Assembly: GCF_030410045.1 (NCBI RefSeq) | Contig: NZ_JAUFRA010000006.1 | Location: forward strand, 124,001-188,000 | From: Marivivens donghaensis | Lineage (GTDB): Bacteria; Pseudomonadota; Alphaproteobacteria; Rhodobacterales; Rhodobacteraceae | Direction of reading: 5' to 3' | Length of the DNA: 64,000 nt | Shown here: positions 45,365 through 53,222 of the stretch, in pieces | Layout of the letters: every line of letters begins with the position of its first letter | Position numbering within the stretch: position 1 is the first letter of the stretch | Program-made: the position numbers and the translations under genes | The notes under the pieces: generated by a model | Databases searched by the model: none | Told to the model about the DNA's origin: nothing | The model's input: the letters and a program-made list of their open reading frames with translations, nothing else

Positions 45365-45594
45365 GCTTATCAAGCCTTCAAGTCCATTTGCTTGAAGCCA
45401 TTAACATATGTGCCTCCCATTTTGTAGTAGGTTATACACTTTTGGGCTCAATGGATGGGGCAAGCAGATCAGATCACTGAAGGTTCTCTTATTTCGTCTC
45501 CATAGACGGTTCAGGAATGACGCAGTGACATCTTCCCAATGAAGTCACTCAGGAACGTTGGCTACATATTCCACGGCAACTGTGAGATCACTGA

Positions 45595-45858
45595 CTAAGC
45601 AGCGACTTTCTTTGCAGCCTTTTTGGACCGTGTCGCAATATACTCAAACTCTTTGTTGTTAGGCTGCTCACATCGACGTTGTGTAAGCAGAACATATCCA
45701 CCTTCGTAGAGATCCAGTGCCTCACGCTTCAACGGAGTAGATTCACCCTGTCTCTTCCGCATGTAGATCATTCTCTCACCGACATCTGCTTGCATCACGT
45801 ATTGGGTAAACTCAGGCGGGGACATCTTAGTTAGGTCAACAACAGGATTCTGGGTCAT
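45595..45858 (-). CDS. small basic-tailed protein of the element
   Basis: An 87-aa protein that I do not recognise. The first two-thirds are mixed helix and strand (SPPEFTQYVMQADVGERMIYM, then a charged turn KRQGESTPLKRE and EGGYVLLTQRR). The C-terminus is a Lys/Ala tail (TRSKKAAKKVAA) that could bind nucleic acid. No clear Shine-Dalgarno sequence precedes the ATG. It lies alone between the surface-protein gene and the gene-poor right end, a position where an element regulator or excisionase might be expected, but no helix-turn-helix is clear. Confidence 0.55.
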   Translation of the reverse strand: MTQNPVVDLTKMSPPEFTQYVMQADVGERMIYMRKRQGESTPLKREALDLYEGGYVLLTQRRCEQPNNKEFEYIATRSKKAAKKVAA

Positions 45859-46516
45859 TCAATCATCAATCGTTAATGTGCAGCTTGTGCATCCAAAACG
45901 AAGTATCGGACTGAGCCTACCTATACTGATGAGGTAGTTTTGCATGGTCCCAAAAATATTGCTGTCATGAAAAGTCGCATTTTGTAATTTACTAACTACC
46001 CCCAAGCCCCCGTGGCCCCCGTCACTATGTGTCATCTATTGCTAGGGGGTATGCAATCAGGGCTGCCTAGGCGGTAGGGTTCCCCAAGCCAGATTCATAC
46101 ATCGCAACACAAGCTGTTGTTTTGAAAGAGTAAGTCTTAGTGTTCTGTGTTCTCAGCTACACACAAACGGGTACAGTGTCCTGATCTGGATAGGGGTTTC
46201 CCAGTGTACACAAGCATGGCATTGGGGGTTAACTGCTGGACTTTGAGTAAGTTGTTGTAAGTAAACGAAAAGTCAAAATCCGCACACTATAGAGGGCTTA
46301 GTCTTATACCCTATATTGTTGGTTGTAGTTATGGTGGCACAGTATGTTGATGCACACATTATCCTTGAAATCGATGCCATTCTGGATCAACCTCAATGCA
46401 CGGTTAAACTCGTGACAGATCATGAACCTATTGGAATGGTTGGGTTTGCTTGTGTCTGGGGTTGCCCTTTGAAGTGACGTAGGAACTTCAAGGGGTATGG
46501 GCCAAAGGCCCAGCTC
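45859..46516. other. gene-poor right end of the element
   Basis: 658 bp with no convincing gene. It holds a C-rich tract (46008-46022), the TGTACA-containing stretch near 46205 with a related GTACAGTGT at 46171, an A+T-rich block (46255-46320), and two adjacent hairpins next to the right repeat: TTGAAGT/ACTTCAA (46469-46475 with 46485-46491, flanked by CCC/GGG) and GGGCC-AAA-GGCCC (46499-46511). A 48-codon plus-strand frame (46331-46477, MVAQYVDAHII...) has only a weak RBS. Candidate roles are replication origin, integrase arm sites or a small RNA; none is shown. Confidence 0.5.
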
Positions 46517-46533
46517 TCCCTGCACCGCCACCA
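46517..46533 (+). repeat. right attachment-site repeat
   Basis: An exact copy of the last 17 bases of tRNA-Met (TCCCTGCACCGCCACCA), followed by TAT and then CCCCCAGATAT, which also occurs after the tRNA. It marks the right end of the integrated element; the chromosome resumes with the DUF1045 gene region. Confidence 0.85.
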
Positions 46534-46583
46534 TATCCCCCAGATATCAATGGAAATTCGCCGAAAAGTGATCGGGTAAACCG

Positions 46584-47267
46584 TTATCCGTTCAGGCTAT
46601 AGCGGCGAATGGTTTCAAACTGACCGTCAGGGCGTTCGCCGACCAGTGCGATGGCGTCGATGATGAACGGGCGGGGGAGTGCGCCGCGGCTCAGCGCTTC
46701 GATAGCGGCCATCGAACGTGTCGCTGTTTCGGGGTCCAGTTTACCTGAGAGCGTCATGTGGAATTTGAATTCCTCCATGACATAGGGATAGCCCCATTGC
46801 ATCAATAGCTCTGTCTGTCGTTCGGAGAGGCCCGCTGCCTTGCGGCGCTCTGTCTCTGACGTGCTGGCTGGGGCGCGGAAGTGGTCGAGTTCGCGAACGC
46901 AAGCTGCCGCCAATGCATTGAGGCCCGATTGCGATCCTTCGACCGTAAAGGCAAGGAAAGAGCCGATCTGGCTCAGCTTGAGGCCATTGAGCGCCACTGG
47001 AGCCAATACATCCGCGAGGTCGGCCACTGCGGCTTGCAGTTCGACTTCACCATGCGACTCAGCCAGTCGAAAGGGTGGCTTTAGCGTCGCGTGAAATCCG
47101 TATTTCCGTGGTGTTTCAGTGACGGCCACAAGGTCGAGGCCGTCCACTGGCGGGTGCGGAACTGCGCTGCCTGTCGCGATATCCCATCCCAGCCAAGCTG
47201 CGCCGAATTGCTCGAGCGGTCCCGCAGGAGGAACATAGTAAATTGCGAAGCGGGTGAAATCGGACAT
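46584..47267 (-). CDS. DUF1045 / 2H phosphoesterase-like protein
   Basis: A 227-aa protein of the DUF1045 family. Two HxT motifs, FHATLKP (about residue 58) and FHMTLS (about 168), are those of 2H phosphoesterases such as LigT and cyclic phosphodiesterases. DUF1045 members are often encoded with phosphonate degradation genes, and a role on a cyclic phosphate such as phosphoribosyl cyclic phosphate has been proposed; no phn genes are visible here. GGGAG 7 nt before ATG 47267 supports the start. Confidence 0.85.
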   Translation of the reverse strand: MSDFTRFAIYYVPPAGPLEQFGAAWLGWDIATGSAVPHPPVDGLDLVAVTETPRKYGFHATLKPPFRLAESHGEVELQAAVADLADVLAPVALNGLKLSQIGSFLAFTVEGSQSGLNALAAACVRELDHFRAPASTSETERRKAAGLSERQTELLMQWGYPYVMEEFKFHMTLSGKLDPETATRSMAAIEALSRGALPRPFIIDAIALVGERPDGQFETIRRYSLNG

Positions 47268-47369
47268 GGCTTACTCCCTTTTAAACTGGGGATTTCGCAG
47301 AGTTGCGTGAAACCTTAATGACATCGACTATAGTGTAAACCGATGCACAAAAAGGTGTTCACGGTCCGT

Positions 47370-47567
47370 TTAGTCGGCAACTTCAGCGTCAAACCCGATC
47401 ACATCAAGGGCTTTGATGACCTCGGTAGGGGTCTTGTCGGTCGCGACTGTGATCTTGCGCGCATCCATGTCGAATTCGACGGTTGCCGCTCCATCTAGGC
47501 CAGCGATTGCTGTCCCAATGGATGATTTACAGTGACCGCAGCTCATTTCGGGAACGTAAAGTTTCAT
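47370..47567 (-). CDS. copZ: copper chaperone (CopZ-like HMA protein)
   Basis: A 65-aa heavy-metal-associated protein with a ferredoxin-like fold and the metal site MSCGHCKSS (CxxC after Met). The ending VIKALDVIGFDAEVAD is typical. It would bind Cu(I) in the cytoplasm and pass it to CopA, whose gene is divergent 121 bp away. GGAG 6 nt upstream fixes ATG 47567; the long upstream in-frame extension runs antisense into copA and is rejected. A CueR-type operator (47591-47621) precedes it. Confidence 0.9.
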   Translation of the reverse strand: MKLYVPEMSCGHCKSSIGTAIAGLDGAATVEFDMDARKITVATDKTPTEVIKALDVIGFDAEVAD

Positions 47568-47590
47568 TCTAGTCTCCATGCTATGCACAT

Positions 47591-47621
47591 TAGATGGCGC
47601 TTCCACCTGCTGGAAGGTCAA
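47591..47621 (-). promoter_or_regulatory. CueR-type operator/promoter for copZ
   Basis: On the minus strand TTGACC (47621 to 47616) is followed by the dyad CTTCC-N7-GGAAG, with a weak -10-like CATCTA after a 19-bp spacer (TCTAAT two bases further on fits better). A long spacer with a central dyad is the MerR/CueR pattern. Its TTGACC half forms a perfect 12-bp inverted repeat with the copA operator. Confidence 0.65.
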
Positions 47622-47628
47622 GGGGCTA

Positions 47629-47659
47629 TTGACCTTCCAGTTACTGGAGGCACTAAGTA
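47629..47659 (+). promoter_or_regulatory. CueR-type operator/promoter for copA
   Basis: TTGACC (47629-47634), a 19-bp spacer and TAAGTA (47654-47659), with the spacer carrying CCTTCC-N7-GGAGG, one mismatch from a perfect CueR dyad. The 19-bp spacer is the mark of MerR-family activated promoters. The copA ATG is 30 bp beyond the -10. Confidence 0.75.
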
Positions 47660-47688
47660 AAGCCAAGACCAAGCAAAGAAGGTGACCA

Positions 47689-50121
47689 ATGGCCCGCCAA
47701 ATGACTATCGCGGTGAGCGGAATGACATGTGCGGCATGTGTTGCACGAGTCGAGAAGATCCTCGGCCGCGCCGATGGCGTTGACACGGTGTCGGTGAATT
47801 TGGCCAAGGAAACGGCGACGATTACCTACTCGGACAACACCGTGCCATCGACCGTTTTAGAGGTGCTCGGCCAAGCGGGATACCCCGCACGCGTAGAAAG
47901 CGTATCGCTCGACGTGTCGGGCATGACCTGTGCGGCCTGCGTTGGTCGTGTTGAAAAACTGCTGACCCGTCAGGCGGGGATTGTCTCGGCTCAGGTGAAC
48001 CTCGCGACAGAAACGGCGCAGGTTGAAACAGTCTTGGACGATTTGACGCCTGTGCTCGACGCGTTGGGCAAGGCGGGCTACCCAACGCAACTGTCATCTG
48101 GTGGACGCAAGGCTGTGTCGGAACGCAAAGCCGAAGAAGCCGCAGCTATTCGGTCGCAATTCACCACGGCATTGCTTCTGACGCTGCCCGTTTTCGCCCT
48201 CGAAATGGGTGGGCATTTGTTCCCACAGGTCCATCACTGGGTCGATATGGTGATCGGACAGTCCATGTTCCGTCGTATCCAGTTCCTGTTGGCGACTTTG
48301 CTGATGGCTGGTCCGGGGCAGGGGTTTTATCGCCTTGGTATTCCAGCCTTGTTCAAAGGCTCGCCTGATATGAATAGTCTTGTCGCCATGGGGGCGGGCG
48401 CTGCGTGGCTCTATTCAACTCTTGTCACCTTTGCTCCGGGCTTTGTGCCTGTTGAGGCGCGTGCGGTGTATTTTGAGGCATCGATGGTGATCATCACGCT
48501 GATCCTGCTTGGCCGCTATTTCGAAGCACGGGCTAAGGGGCGGACGGGCGCCGCGATCGAAGCCTTGGTCAAACTACGCCCGACAACCGCGAGCGTTCTC
48601 AAGGATGAAGTTGAGGTCCAGACACCAGTCGAAAAACTGGTTCCCGGAGACATTTTGCGCATTCGCCCAGGGGAGCGGGTGCCTGTCGACGGGATTGTCG
48701 TCGATGGCAGTTCGTATTTGGATGAATCTATGCTGACTGGCGAACCTGTTCCCGTGCTCAAATCCTTGGGTGATCAGGTCATCGGCGGGACGATGAATAC
48801 GGACGGGTCGATCTGCATGGAGGTGCGGGCCATTGGTGCCAACACCGTCCTGTCGCGGATTGTGCAGATGGTCGAGCAAGCGCAGGTTGCGAAGCTCCCG
48901 ATCCAAGGCTTGGTCGATCGGATCACAGGCATTTTCGTGCCCGTTGTGATTTTGATTGCTTTGGTCACCGCGATAATCTGGATGATCACTGGGCCTGGGG
49001 TTTCTTATGCCGTGGTCGCGGCGGTCTCTGTCTTGATCATCGCATGTCCTTGCGCCATGGGCCTTGCCACCCCGACCTCGATCATGGTCGGCACAGGCCG
49101 TGCGGCTGAATTGGGCATATTGTTCCGTCGGGGTGATGCTCTGCAGCGCTTGAACGAGGTAACAACTGTTGCTTTTGATAAGACCGGCACACTAACCGAA
49201 GGTCACCCGCAGGTCGTCACAATCTACGCGCAAAACCGTCGTGAAGCACTTCGGTTCGCCGCCTCTGTTGAGGCACAATCCGAACATCCAATGGCGCGGG
49301 CTATTCTGCGTGAGGCGACGTCAAATGGTGTCCAATTGGCTGCCGCCCAATCATTCAAATCGACCGCAGGGAAAGGTGTCTCTGGCATCGTTGATACCCA
49401 TCGGGTTTTGGTTGGATCGGAACGGTTCTTGACTGAAAATAACGTCTCGGTGGCTGCGTATTCGGCAAGGGCGGCGTCCCTCGCCCAAGAAGGCCAGACC
49501 CCGTTCTTTGTTGCTGTAGATGGCGCGATGGTCGCTCTTATCGGTGTTGAGGACCCGATCAAAGCTGGGGCCAGAGATGCCATTTCGGCTCTTCAAGAAC
49601 GCGGGATGCGCGTGGCGATGGTCACGGGCGATAACATCGCCACCGCAGAGAGCATCGCGCGGCGGCTCGGCATTGATACGGTCGTTGCCGAAGTGCTTCC
49701 TGAAGGCAAAGTCGAAGCGGTCAAAGATCTCCAAGCGAACGGTCCCGTGGCGTTCTTTGGTGATGGGATCAACGACGCACCCGCTTTGGCACAGGCAGAT
49801 ATCGGTGTCGCTATGGGCACGGGGACAGACGTCGCCGTAGAAACAGCGGACGTTGTGCTGATGCGGGGGGACCTCAGCGGTGCTGTTGCATCGGTTCGGA
49901 TGAGCCGCGCAGTGATGCAAAACATTCGGCAAAACCTCTTTTGGGCATTTGCCTATAACATCGCGTTGATCCCCGTTGCTGCTGGCGTGCTTTATCCCGC
50001 ATTTGGCATGCTCATGTCGCCCATGCTCGGGGCCAGCGCCATGGCCTTTTCGTCAGTCTTTGTGGTCAGTAACGCGCTACGTCTCCGTAGCTATTCAGCA
50101 GGACGGAAAGTGCGCAGATGA
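47689..50121 (+). CDS. copA: Cu(I)-exporting P1B-type ATPase
   Basis: An 810-aa inner-membrane copper pump. Two N-terminal HMA domains (about 4-66 and 72-135) each carry GMTCAACV. Eight hydrophobic segments follow, with the membrane metal site C453-P-C455 (ACPCAMGLATP), phosphorylation Asp497 in DKTGTLTEG, the actuator TGEP, HP of the nucleotide domain (SEHPMA), and the hinge FFGDGINDAPALAQADIG. It exports Cu(I) to the periplasm at the cost of ATP. cueR overlaps its stop by 4 bp, so pump and sensor are co-transcribed. Confidence 0.97.
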   Translation: MARQMTIAVSGMTCAACVARVEKILGRADGVDTVSVNLAKETATITYSDNTVPSTVLEVLGQAGYPARVESVSLDVSGMTCAACVGRVEKLLTRQAGIVSAQVNLATETAQVETVLDDLTPVLDALGKAGYPTQLSSGGRKAVSERKAEEAAAIRSQFTTALLLTLPVFALEMGGHLFPQVHHWVDMVIGQSMFRRIQFLLATLLMAGPGQGFYRLGIPALFKGSPDMNSLVAMGAGAAWLYSTLVTFAPGFVPVEARAVYFEASMVIITLILLGRYFEARAKGRTGAAIEALVKLRPTTASVLKDEVEVQTPVEKLVPGDILRIRPGERVPVDGIVVDGSSYLDESMLTGEPVPVLKSLGDQVIGGTMNTDGSICMEVRAIGANTVLSRIVQMVEQAQVAKLPIQGLVDRITGIFVPVVILIALVTAIIWMITGPGVSYAVVAAVSVLIIACPCAMGLATPTSIMVGTGRAAELGILFRRGDALQRLNEVTTVAFDKTGTLTEGHPQVVTIYAQNRREALRFAASVEAQSEHPMARAILREATSNGVQLAAAQSFKSTAGKGVSGIVDTHRVLVGSERFLTENNVSVAAYSARAASLAQEGQTPFFVAVDGAMVALIGVEDPIKAGARDAISALQERGMRVAMVTGDNIATAESIARRLGIDTVVAEVLPEGKVEAVKDLQANGPVAFFGDGINDAPALAQADIGVAMGTGTDVAVETADVVLMRGDLSGAVASVRMSRAVMQNIRQNLFWAFAYNIALIPVAAGVLYPAFGMLMSPMLGASAMAFSSVFVVSNALRLRSYSAGRKVRR

Positions 50122-50522
50122 ATATCAAAGAAGCCTCGGCTAGAACCAACCTTCCCGCGAAAACAATCCGCTATTACGAGGATATCGGCCTCGTTCAGCC
50201 AGATCGCAATGCGAACGGCTATCGCGCGTTTGAAGAATCCGACATTCACAAACTTGCGTTTATCGGGCGGGCGCGTGGTCTGGGCTTCACCGTCGAAGAA
50301 TGCCGCACCTTGCTGCATCTCTACGAAGATACGACGCGCACAAGCGCAGAGGTAAAATCTATTGCGCGCGACCACCTTGCACGGATCGATCAGCGAATTG
50401 CCGAAATGAAGGAGATGCGCAAAACCCTAGCTCATCTCGTGTCATGTTGTGCGGGTGATGATCGGCCCAACTGTCCAATCCTCGATAGTCTCGCTGCAGA
50501 TCAGAGCGTCAAATCAGGGTGA
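50118..50522 (+). CDS. cueR: MerR-family copper-responsive regulator CueR
   Basis: A 134-aa activator. The winged-helix N-terminus MNIKEASARTNLPAKTIRYYE is split from the wing NGYRAFEESDI, the dimer helix follows, and the Cu(I) loop is Cys111-x7-Cys119 (CAGDDRPNC), the +1 metal signature of CueR, with another Cys at 110. It should unwind and activate the two 19-bp-spacer promoters at 47591-47659. The start overlaps the copA stop. Its last 22 bp overlap the end of the convergent bicupin gene. Confidence 0.95.
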   Translation: MNIKEASARTNLPAKTIRYYEDIGLVQPDRNANGYRAFEESDIHKLAFIGRARGLGFTVEECRTLLHLYEDTTRTSAEVKSIARDHLARIDQRIAEMKEMRKTLAHLVSCCAGDDRPNCPILDSLAADQSVKSG

Positions 50523-51316
50523 CGGTGGACGTCTTTGTAGAGCAGGTATCGGAATGGCTCGTTGCTGGTCGCGACACAAGCCTGCGGGCAAAACGCGCGC
50601 AGCCACATGAAATCGCCGGGGCCGACATCAACCCAGCGTTCGTTCAGTAGATACCGCGCTGTGCCTTGTAGAACATAAAGCCCATGTTCCATCACATGCG
50701 TTTCCGCAAAGGGGATACGGCCACCTTTGGTAAAGGTCACGATGTTCACGTGCATATCGTGGCGTAGATCGGTTTGATCGACGAACCGCGATGTTCCCCA
50801 ATCCTTAGTCTCTGACATCCAACTGATCGGAGTGTCATAGTCGCTTGTGATATACGGCATCGGCGCATCATAGCCGTGCGCATGGACATATTGGCGGCGG
50901 ACCCAGTGGAACCTGAGCGGTCCATCGCCCGCGTTGCGCAAGGTCCAGCGCGTATGGGGCGGAATGTAGGCGTATCCGCCCGCCATCAGAATATGAGTCT
51001 GGCCCGCAACGATCAGCTCCATAATACCGTCTGCGATGAACAACACCGCTTCGGCATTTCGGTTCGGCTCTGGCGTGTCGGAGCCACCGTTTAGTCCGAC
51101 CTCGACTGCATATTGCGCAAAGGTTTCGGCAAAGCCGCTAAGCGGGCGCGCCAAAATCCAGCACCGTGTGTCAATCCACCCAGGCAGAAGGCTGGCGGTA
51201 ATGTCCCGCATCGTTGCGGCTGGGATCAGCGCGTAGCTCTCGGTGAAATGAGCACCGTTCTGCGCGGGATCATCATCCAGAGAGGGCATTCCACCCAACG
51301 GAAAGGCATATGACAT
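50501..51316 (-). CDS. bicupin, (S)-ureidoglycine aminohydrolase-like (AllE)
   Basis: A 271-aa protein with two cupin domains of the YlbA/AllE type. The first (about 75-145) has YAYIPPHTRWTLRNAGDGP; the second (about 185-265) has IPFAETHVMEHGLYVLQG, where E-x-H-x3-E-H supplies the Mn-binding His/Glu set, then DVGPGDFMWLRAFCPQACVA. AllE converts (S)-ureidoglycine to ureidoglycolate in purine breakdown. No other allantoin genes are in the window. ATG 51316 was chosen over TTG 51319. It overlaps cueR by 22 bp tail to tail. Confidence 0.83.
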   Translation of the reverse strand: MSYAFPLGGMPSLDDDPAQNGAHFTESYALIPAATMRDITASLLPGWIDTRCWILARPLSGFAETFAQYAVEVGLNGGSDTPEPNRNAEAVLFIADGIMELIVAGQTHILMAGGYAYIPPHTRWTLRNAGDGPLRFHWVRRQYVHAHGYDAPMPYITSDYDTPISWMSETKDWGTSRFVDQTDLRHDMHVNIVTFTKGGRIPFAETHVMEHGLYVLQGTARYLLNERWVDVGPGDFMWLRAFCPQACVATSNEPFRYLLYKDVHRHPDLTL

Positions 51317-51434
51317 CAAAGTACTTTCACCTGTGCGAACCCCACGCCGAAGAAAACGACGTTAGGCCGATAATATCATAAGCGGCTCATTTCCGAGAAC
51401 TTTTATGGCTCTGCCCAATTTTTACGATGGGTTG

Positions 51435-52394
51435 TTATGCCAGATGTTCAAACCGCCATTCGACTTCTTGTGTCCAAACCTCACCCGCTTTGACGGTGAT
51501 CTTTGGGAAGGACGGTTCATGCGGTGCGTTCGGCCAGTACTGCGGTTCAAAGGCGAGAGCGGCGTAATCGGCAAACCCCGCGTTCGATGCCGTGCGGCCA
51601 TCATAGACCTGAAGCCCAGGCATGTCGGTCGCGATGGTCATCCGAAGATCCCCGCCCTCGAGGGTCACGACATCGCGTAGATCTAGTTTGATCCGCGATA
51701 GGCAGAAGTTGTGGTCAATCGGCGGGTTGGCTGGAACGACCTCACGCAGGGTGCGGAAATCGTAATCTGTACCTTCAACTTCGGTCACTTCGGTCGGAAT
51801 GTTTTCGGCGTCTGTGGGCAGATAGTTCTGCGCTTTGATCTGCAATTTGTGACCCGCAAAGGTCGGATCACCCGTCAAGTTCCAATAGCTGTGATTGCAG
51901 ATGTTGATCATGCTCAACTCATCCGTCGTCGCAGTGATTTCCATCCGCATAACGTTGTCGGGCAAAATGGCGAAATGGGCCATGACGCGCTGGTTGCCGG
52001 GGAAACCAGCTTCGCCATCCGCGCACAGGACGGTCAGCGTGAGGGTATCGGGTGTTTGATCCTCAACAGTCCAAAGTTTGAACTGGCTGCCCCCTTCGGC
52101 AGAGTGAAGGATGTTGCGTCCCTCGTTCGGGGTCAGCATGTGCTCGATCCCGCCAAAGGTCGCGCGTGCGCCTTTGATCCGATTGCCAACAGGTGCGATG
52201 ATCGGGCCGTAGTGCTTCATCGAAGTGAGGTAGTCGTTAATGTCGTCGGACCCGAGGGTGAGGTTATGATCATGACCTTTCAACCGCACGTCCTGAACGA
52301 TCGCGCCATATGTCAGAATGCTCACCGAAAGATCACCGTTCGAAATGGTGATCCGGTCCACAGTGCGTCCATCAGGAAGAGTGCCGAAAGTCAT
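51435..52394 (-). CDS. galM: aldose 1-epimerase (galactose mutarotase)
   Basis: A 319-aa enzyme that interconverts alpha and beta anomers of hexoses. The conserved YGPIIAPVGNRIKGARA, the ICNHSYWNLTG block with the catalytic His, DYDFR, and IDHNFCL fit the family, as does the final acidic stretch with the catalytic Glu (SNAGFADYAALAFEPQYWPNAPHE, in pieces at about 275-300). The start overlaps the dgoK stop by 4 bp, so the two form an operon for galactose use with dgoK first. Confidence 0.93.
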   Translation of the reverse strand: MTFGTLPDGRTVDRITISNGDLSVSILTYGAIVQDVRLKGHDHNLTLGSDDINDYLTSMKHYGPIIAPVGNRIKGARATFGGIEHMLTPNEGRNILHSAEGGSQFKLWTVEDQTPDTLTLTVLCADGEAGFPGNQRVMAHFAILPDNVMRMEITATTDELSMINICNHSYWNLTGDPTFAGHKLQIKAQNYLPTDAENIPTEVTEVEGTDYDFRTLREVVPANPPIDHNFCLSRIKLDLRDVVTLEGGDLRMTIATDMPGLQVYDGRTASNAGFADYAALAFEPQYWPNAPHEPSFPKITVKAGEVWTQEVEWRFEHLA

Positions 52395-53098
52395 TGAGCT
52401 AGTCCTTTGTAAGCGGCCACGAGGCCAGCAAGAGTTGTGTCGGGCATCTGTAAAACAGGAACCGATTGAGCGGTCAGGGCGCGGGCATATCCGTCAGCGA
52501 TCACGCCGTCGCCAATCACGGCAACGCGCTGACCGAGCCAATAGGCCCGACTGCCTTTGAGGTCGGCGCCGATCAACAGGCCCAAAATGCGGCTCACAGC
52601 GTCACCTTCTGCAATGCGGGCCGACGCGATATGAGACAGGATGCGTTCTGGTCGATCCATTGCTTGGGCCAGACCTTCGTCGAACGCTGCGGTAGACATT
52701 GCGCCTGACGCAAAGGCGGCAAAGGTTTCGGGTGTGACAGAGCTCTGAAAACTCACGATTTCGCCTGCGCTGACATGGACCCAGTGCACTTGCGTGGACA
52801 CCAAACAGATCACACCGTCCCAATCATCCTGACTGGCCAGAAACCCCGCAATCGCTGCCGAGTGGGGGAGTAGATGCGCGGGGCTGTCCTGAACCACAGG
52901 CCCGAACTGTCCCGACGGCGGCAACGCCTTGCATGGCACACGGCTCACCGCTGCATCGGGGAGCCCAGCGATCACTTGCGGACCTTGCCAATCGCCGATT
53001 AACGCTTCAGGCGTTGTGCCCGTGCGCTGGGCCAAAGGAATGTGATCATTCATCAGCCATGATCGGCCAGATGTCAGGTCAATTGCGATCCAAGTCAT
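52391..53098 (-). CDS. dgoK: 2-dehydro-3-deoxygalactonokinase-like protein (divergent)
   Basis: A 235-aa protein related to DgoK, the kinase that phosphorylates 2-keto-3-deoxygalactonate in the De Ley-Doudoroff galactose pathway. The start MTWIAIDLTSGRSWLM corresponds to the DWGSTNLRAW phosphate site but lacks its usual residues. The LVSTQVHWVHVSAGEIVSFQSSVTPE block and the C-terminal VAVIGDGVIADGYARAL match. At about 60 residues shorter than E. coli DgoK (292 aa) and without the MRGEETQ motif, activity is uncertain. GAGGTG supports ATG 53098. KDPG-galactonate aldolase genes are not in the window. Confidence 0.68.
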   Translation of the reverse strand: MTWIAIDLTSGRSWLMNDHIPLAQRTGTTPEALIGDWQGPQVIAGLPDAAVSRVPCKALPPSGQFGPVVQDSPAHLLPHSAAIAGFLASQDDWDGVICLVSTQVHWVHVSAGEIVSFQSSVTPETFAAFASGAMSTAAFDEGLAQAMDRPERILSHIASARIAEGDAVSRILGLLIGADLKGSRAYWLGQRVAVIGDGVIADGYARALTAQSVPVLQMPDTTLAGLVAAYKGLAQ

Positions 53099-53222
53099 GT
53101 GTCACCTCTTGCCTTCTTCAACCATGAAACGGCCCAAAGGCAAAGAGGGTAGGCCTCAACCTACTTGCCGCGTGGCGTGATTTTGGGTAGCTCCGCAGAC
53201 TTTGATGACGTTGGAATACCCT

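Larger units (their letters stand above)
40541..46533. mobile_element. tRNA-Met-integrated element of about 6.0 kb
   Basis: A compact integrative element bounded by the 17-bp tRNA-end repeat. Order: integrase (+), polymerase-like protein (-), FN3/beta-barrel surface protein (-), small basic protein (-), then about 650 bp without a clear gene. It is visibly richer in A+T, and codon use is unlike the flanking genes. The next chromosomal gene (DUF1045, minus) lies 50 bp past the right repeat. There is no capsid, terminase, relaxase, repressor or toxin gene, so it is neither a complete prophage nor a conjugative element; it could be a satellite, a self-replicating integrative plasmid or a decayed remnant. 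Confidence 0.85.

Noticed and set aside
40541..46533. Interpretation of the insert as a prophage
   Set aside because: No capsid, portal, terminase, tail or lysis gene is present in 6 kb, and the largest gene is a surface protein.
46304..46534. A 76-codon minus-strand frame that starts inside the right attachment repeat
   Set aside because: Its start lies in the tRNA-derived repeat, there is no RBS, and it runs through both hairpins; it looks like a chance frame.
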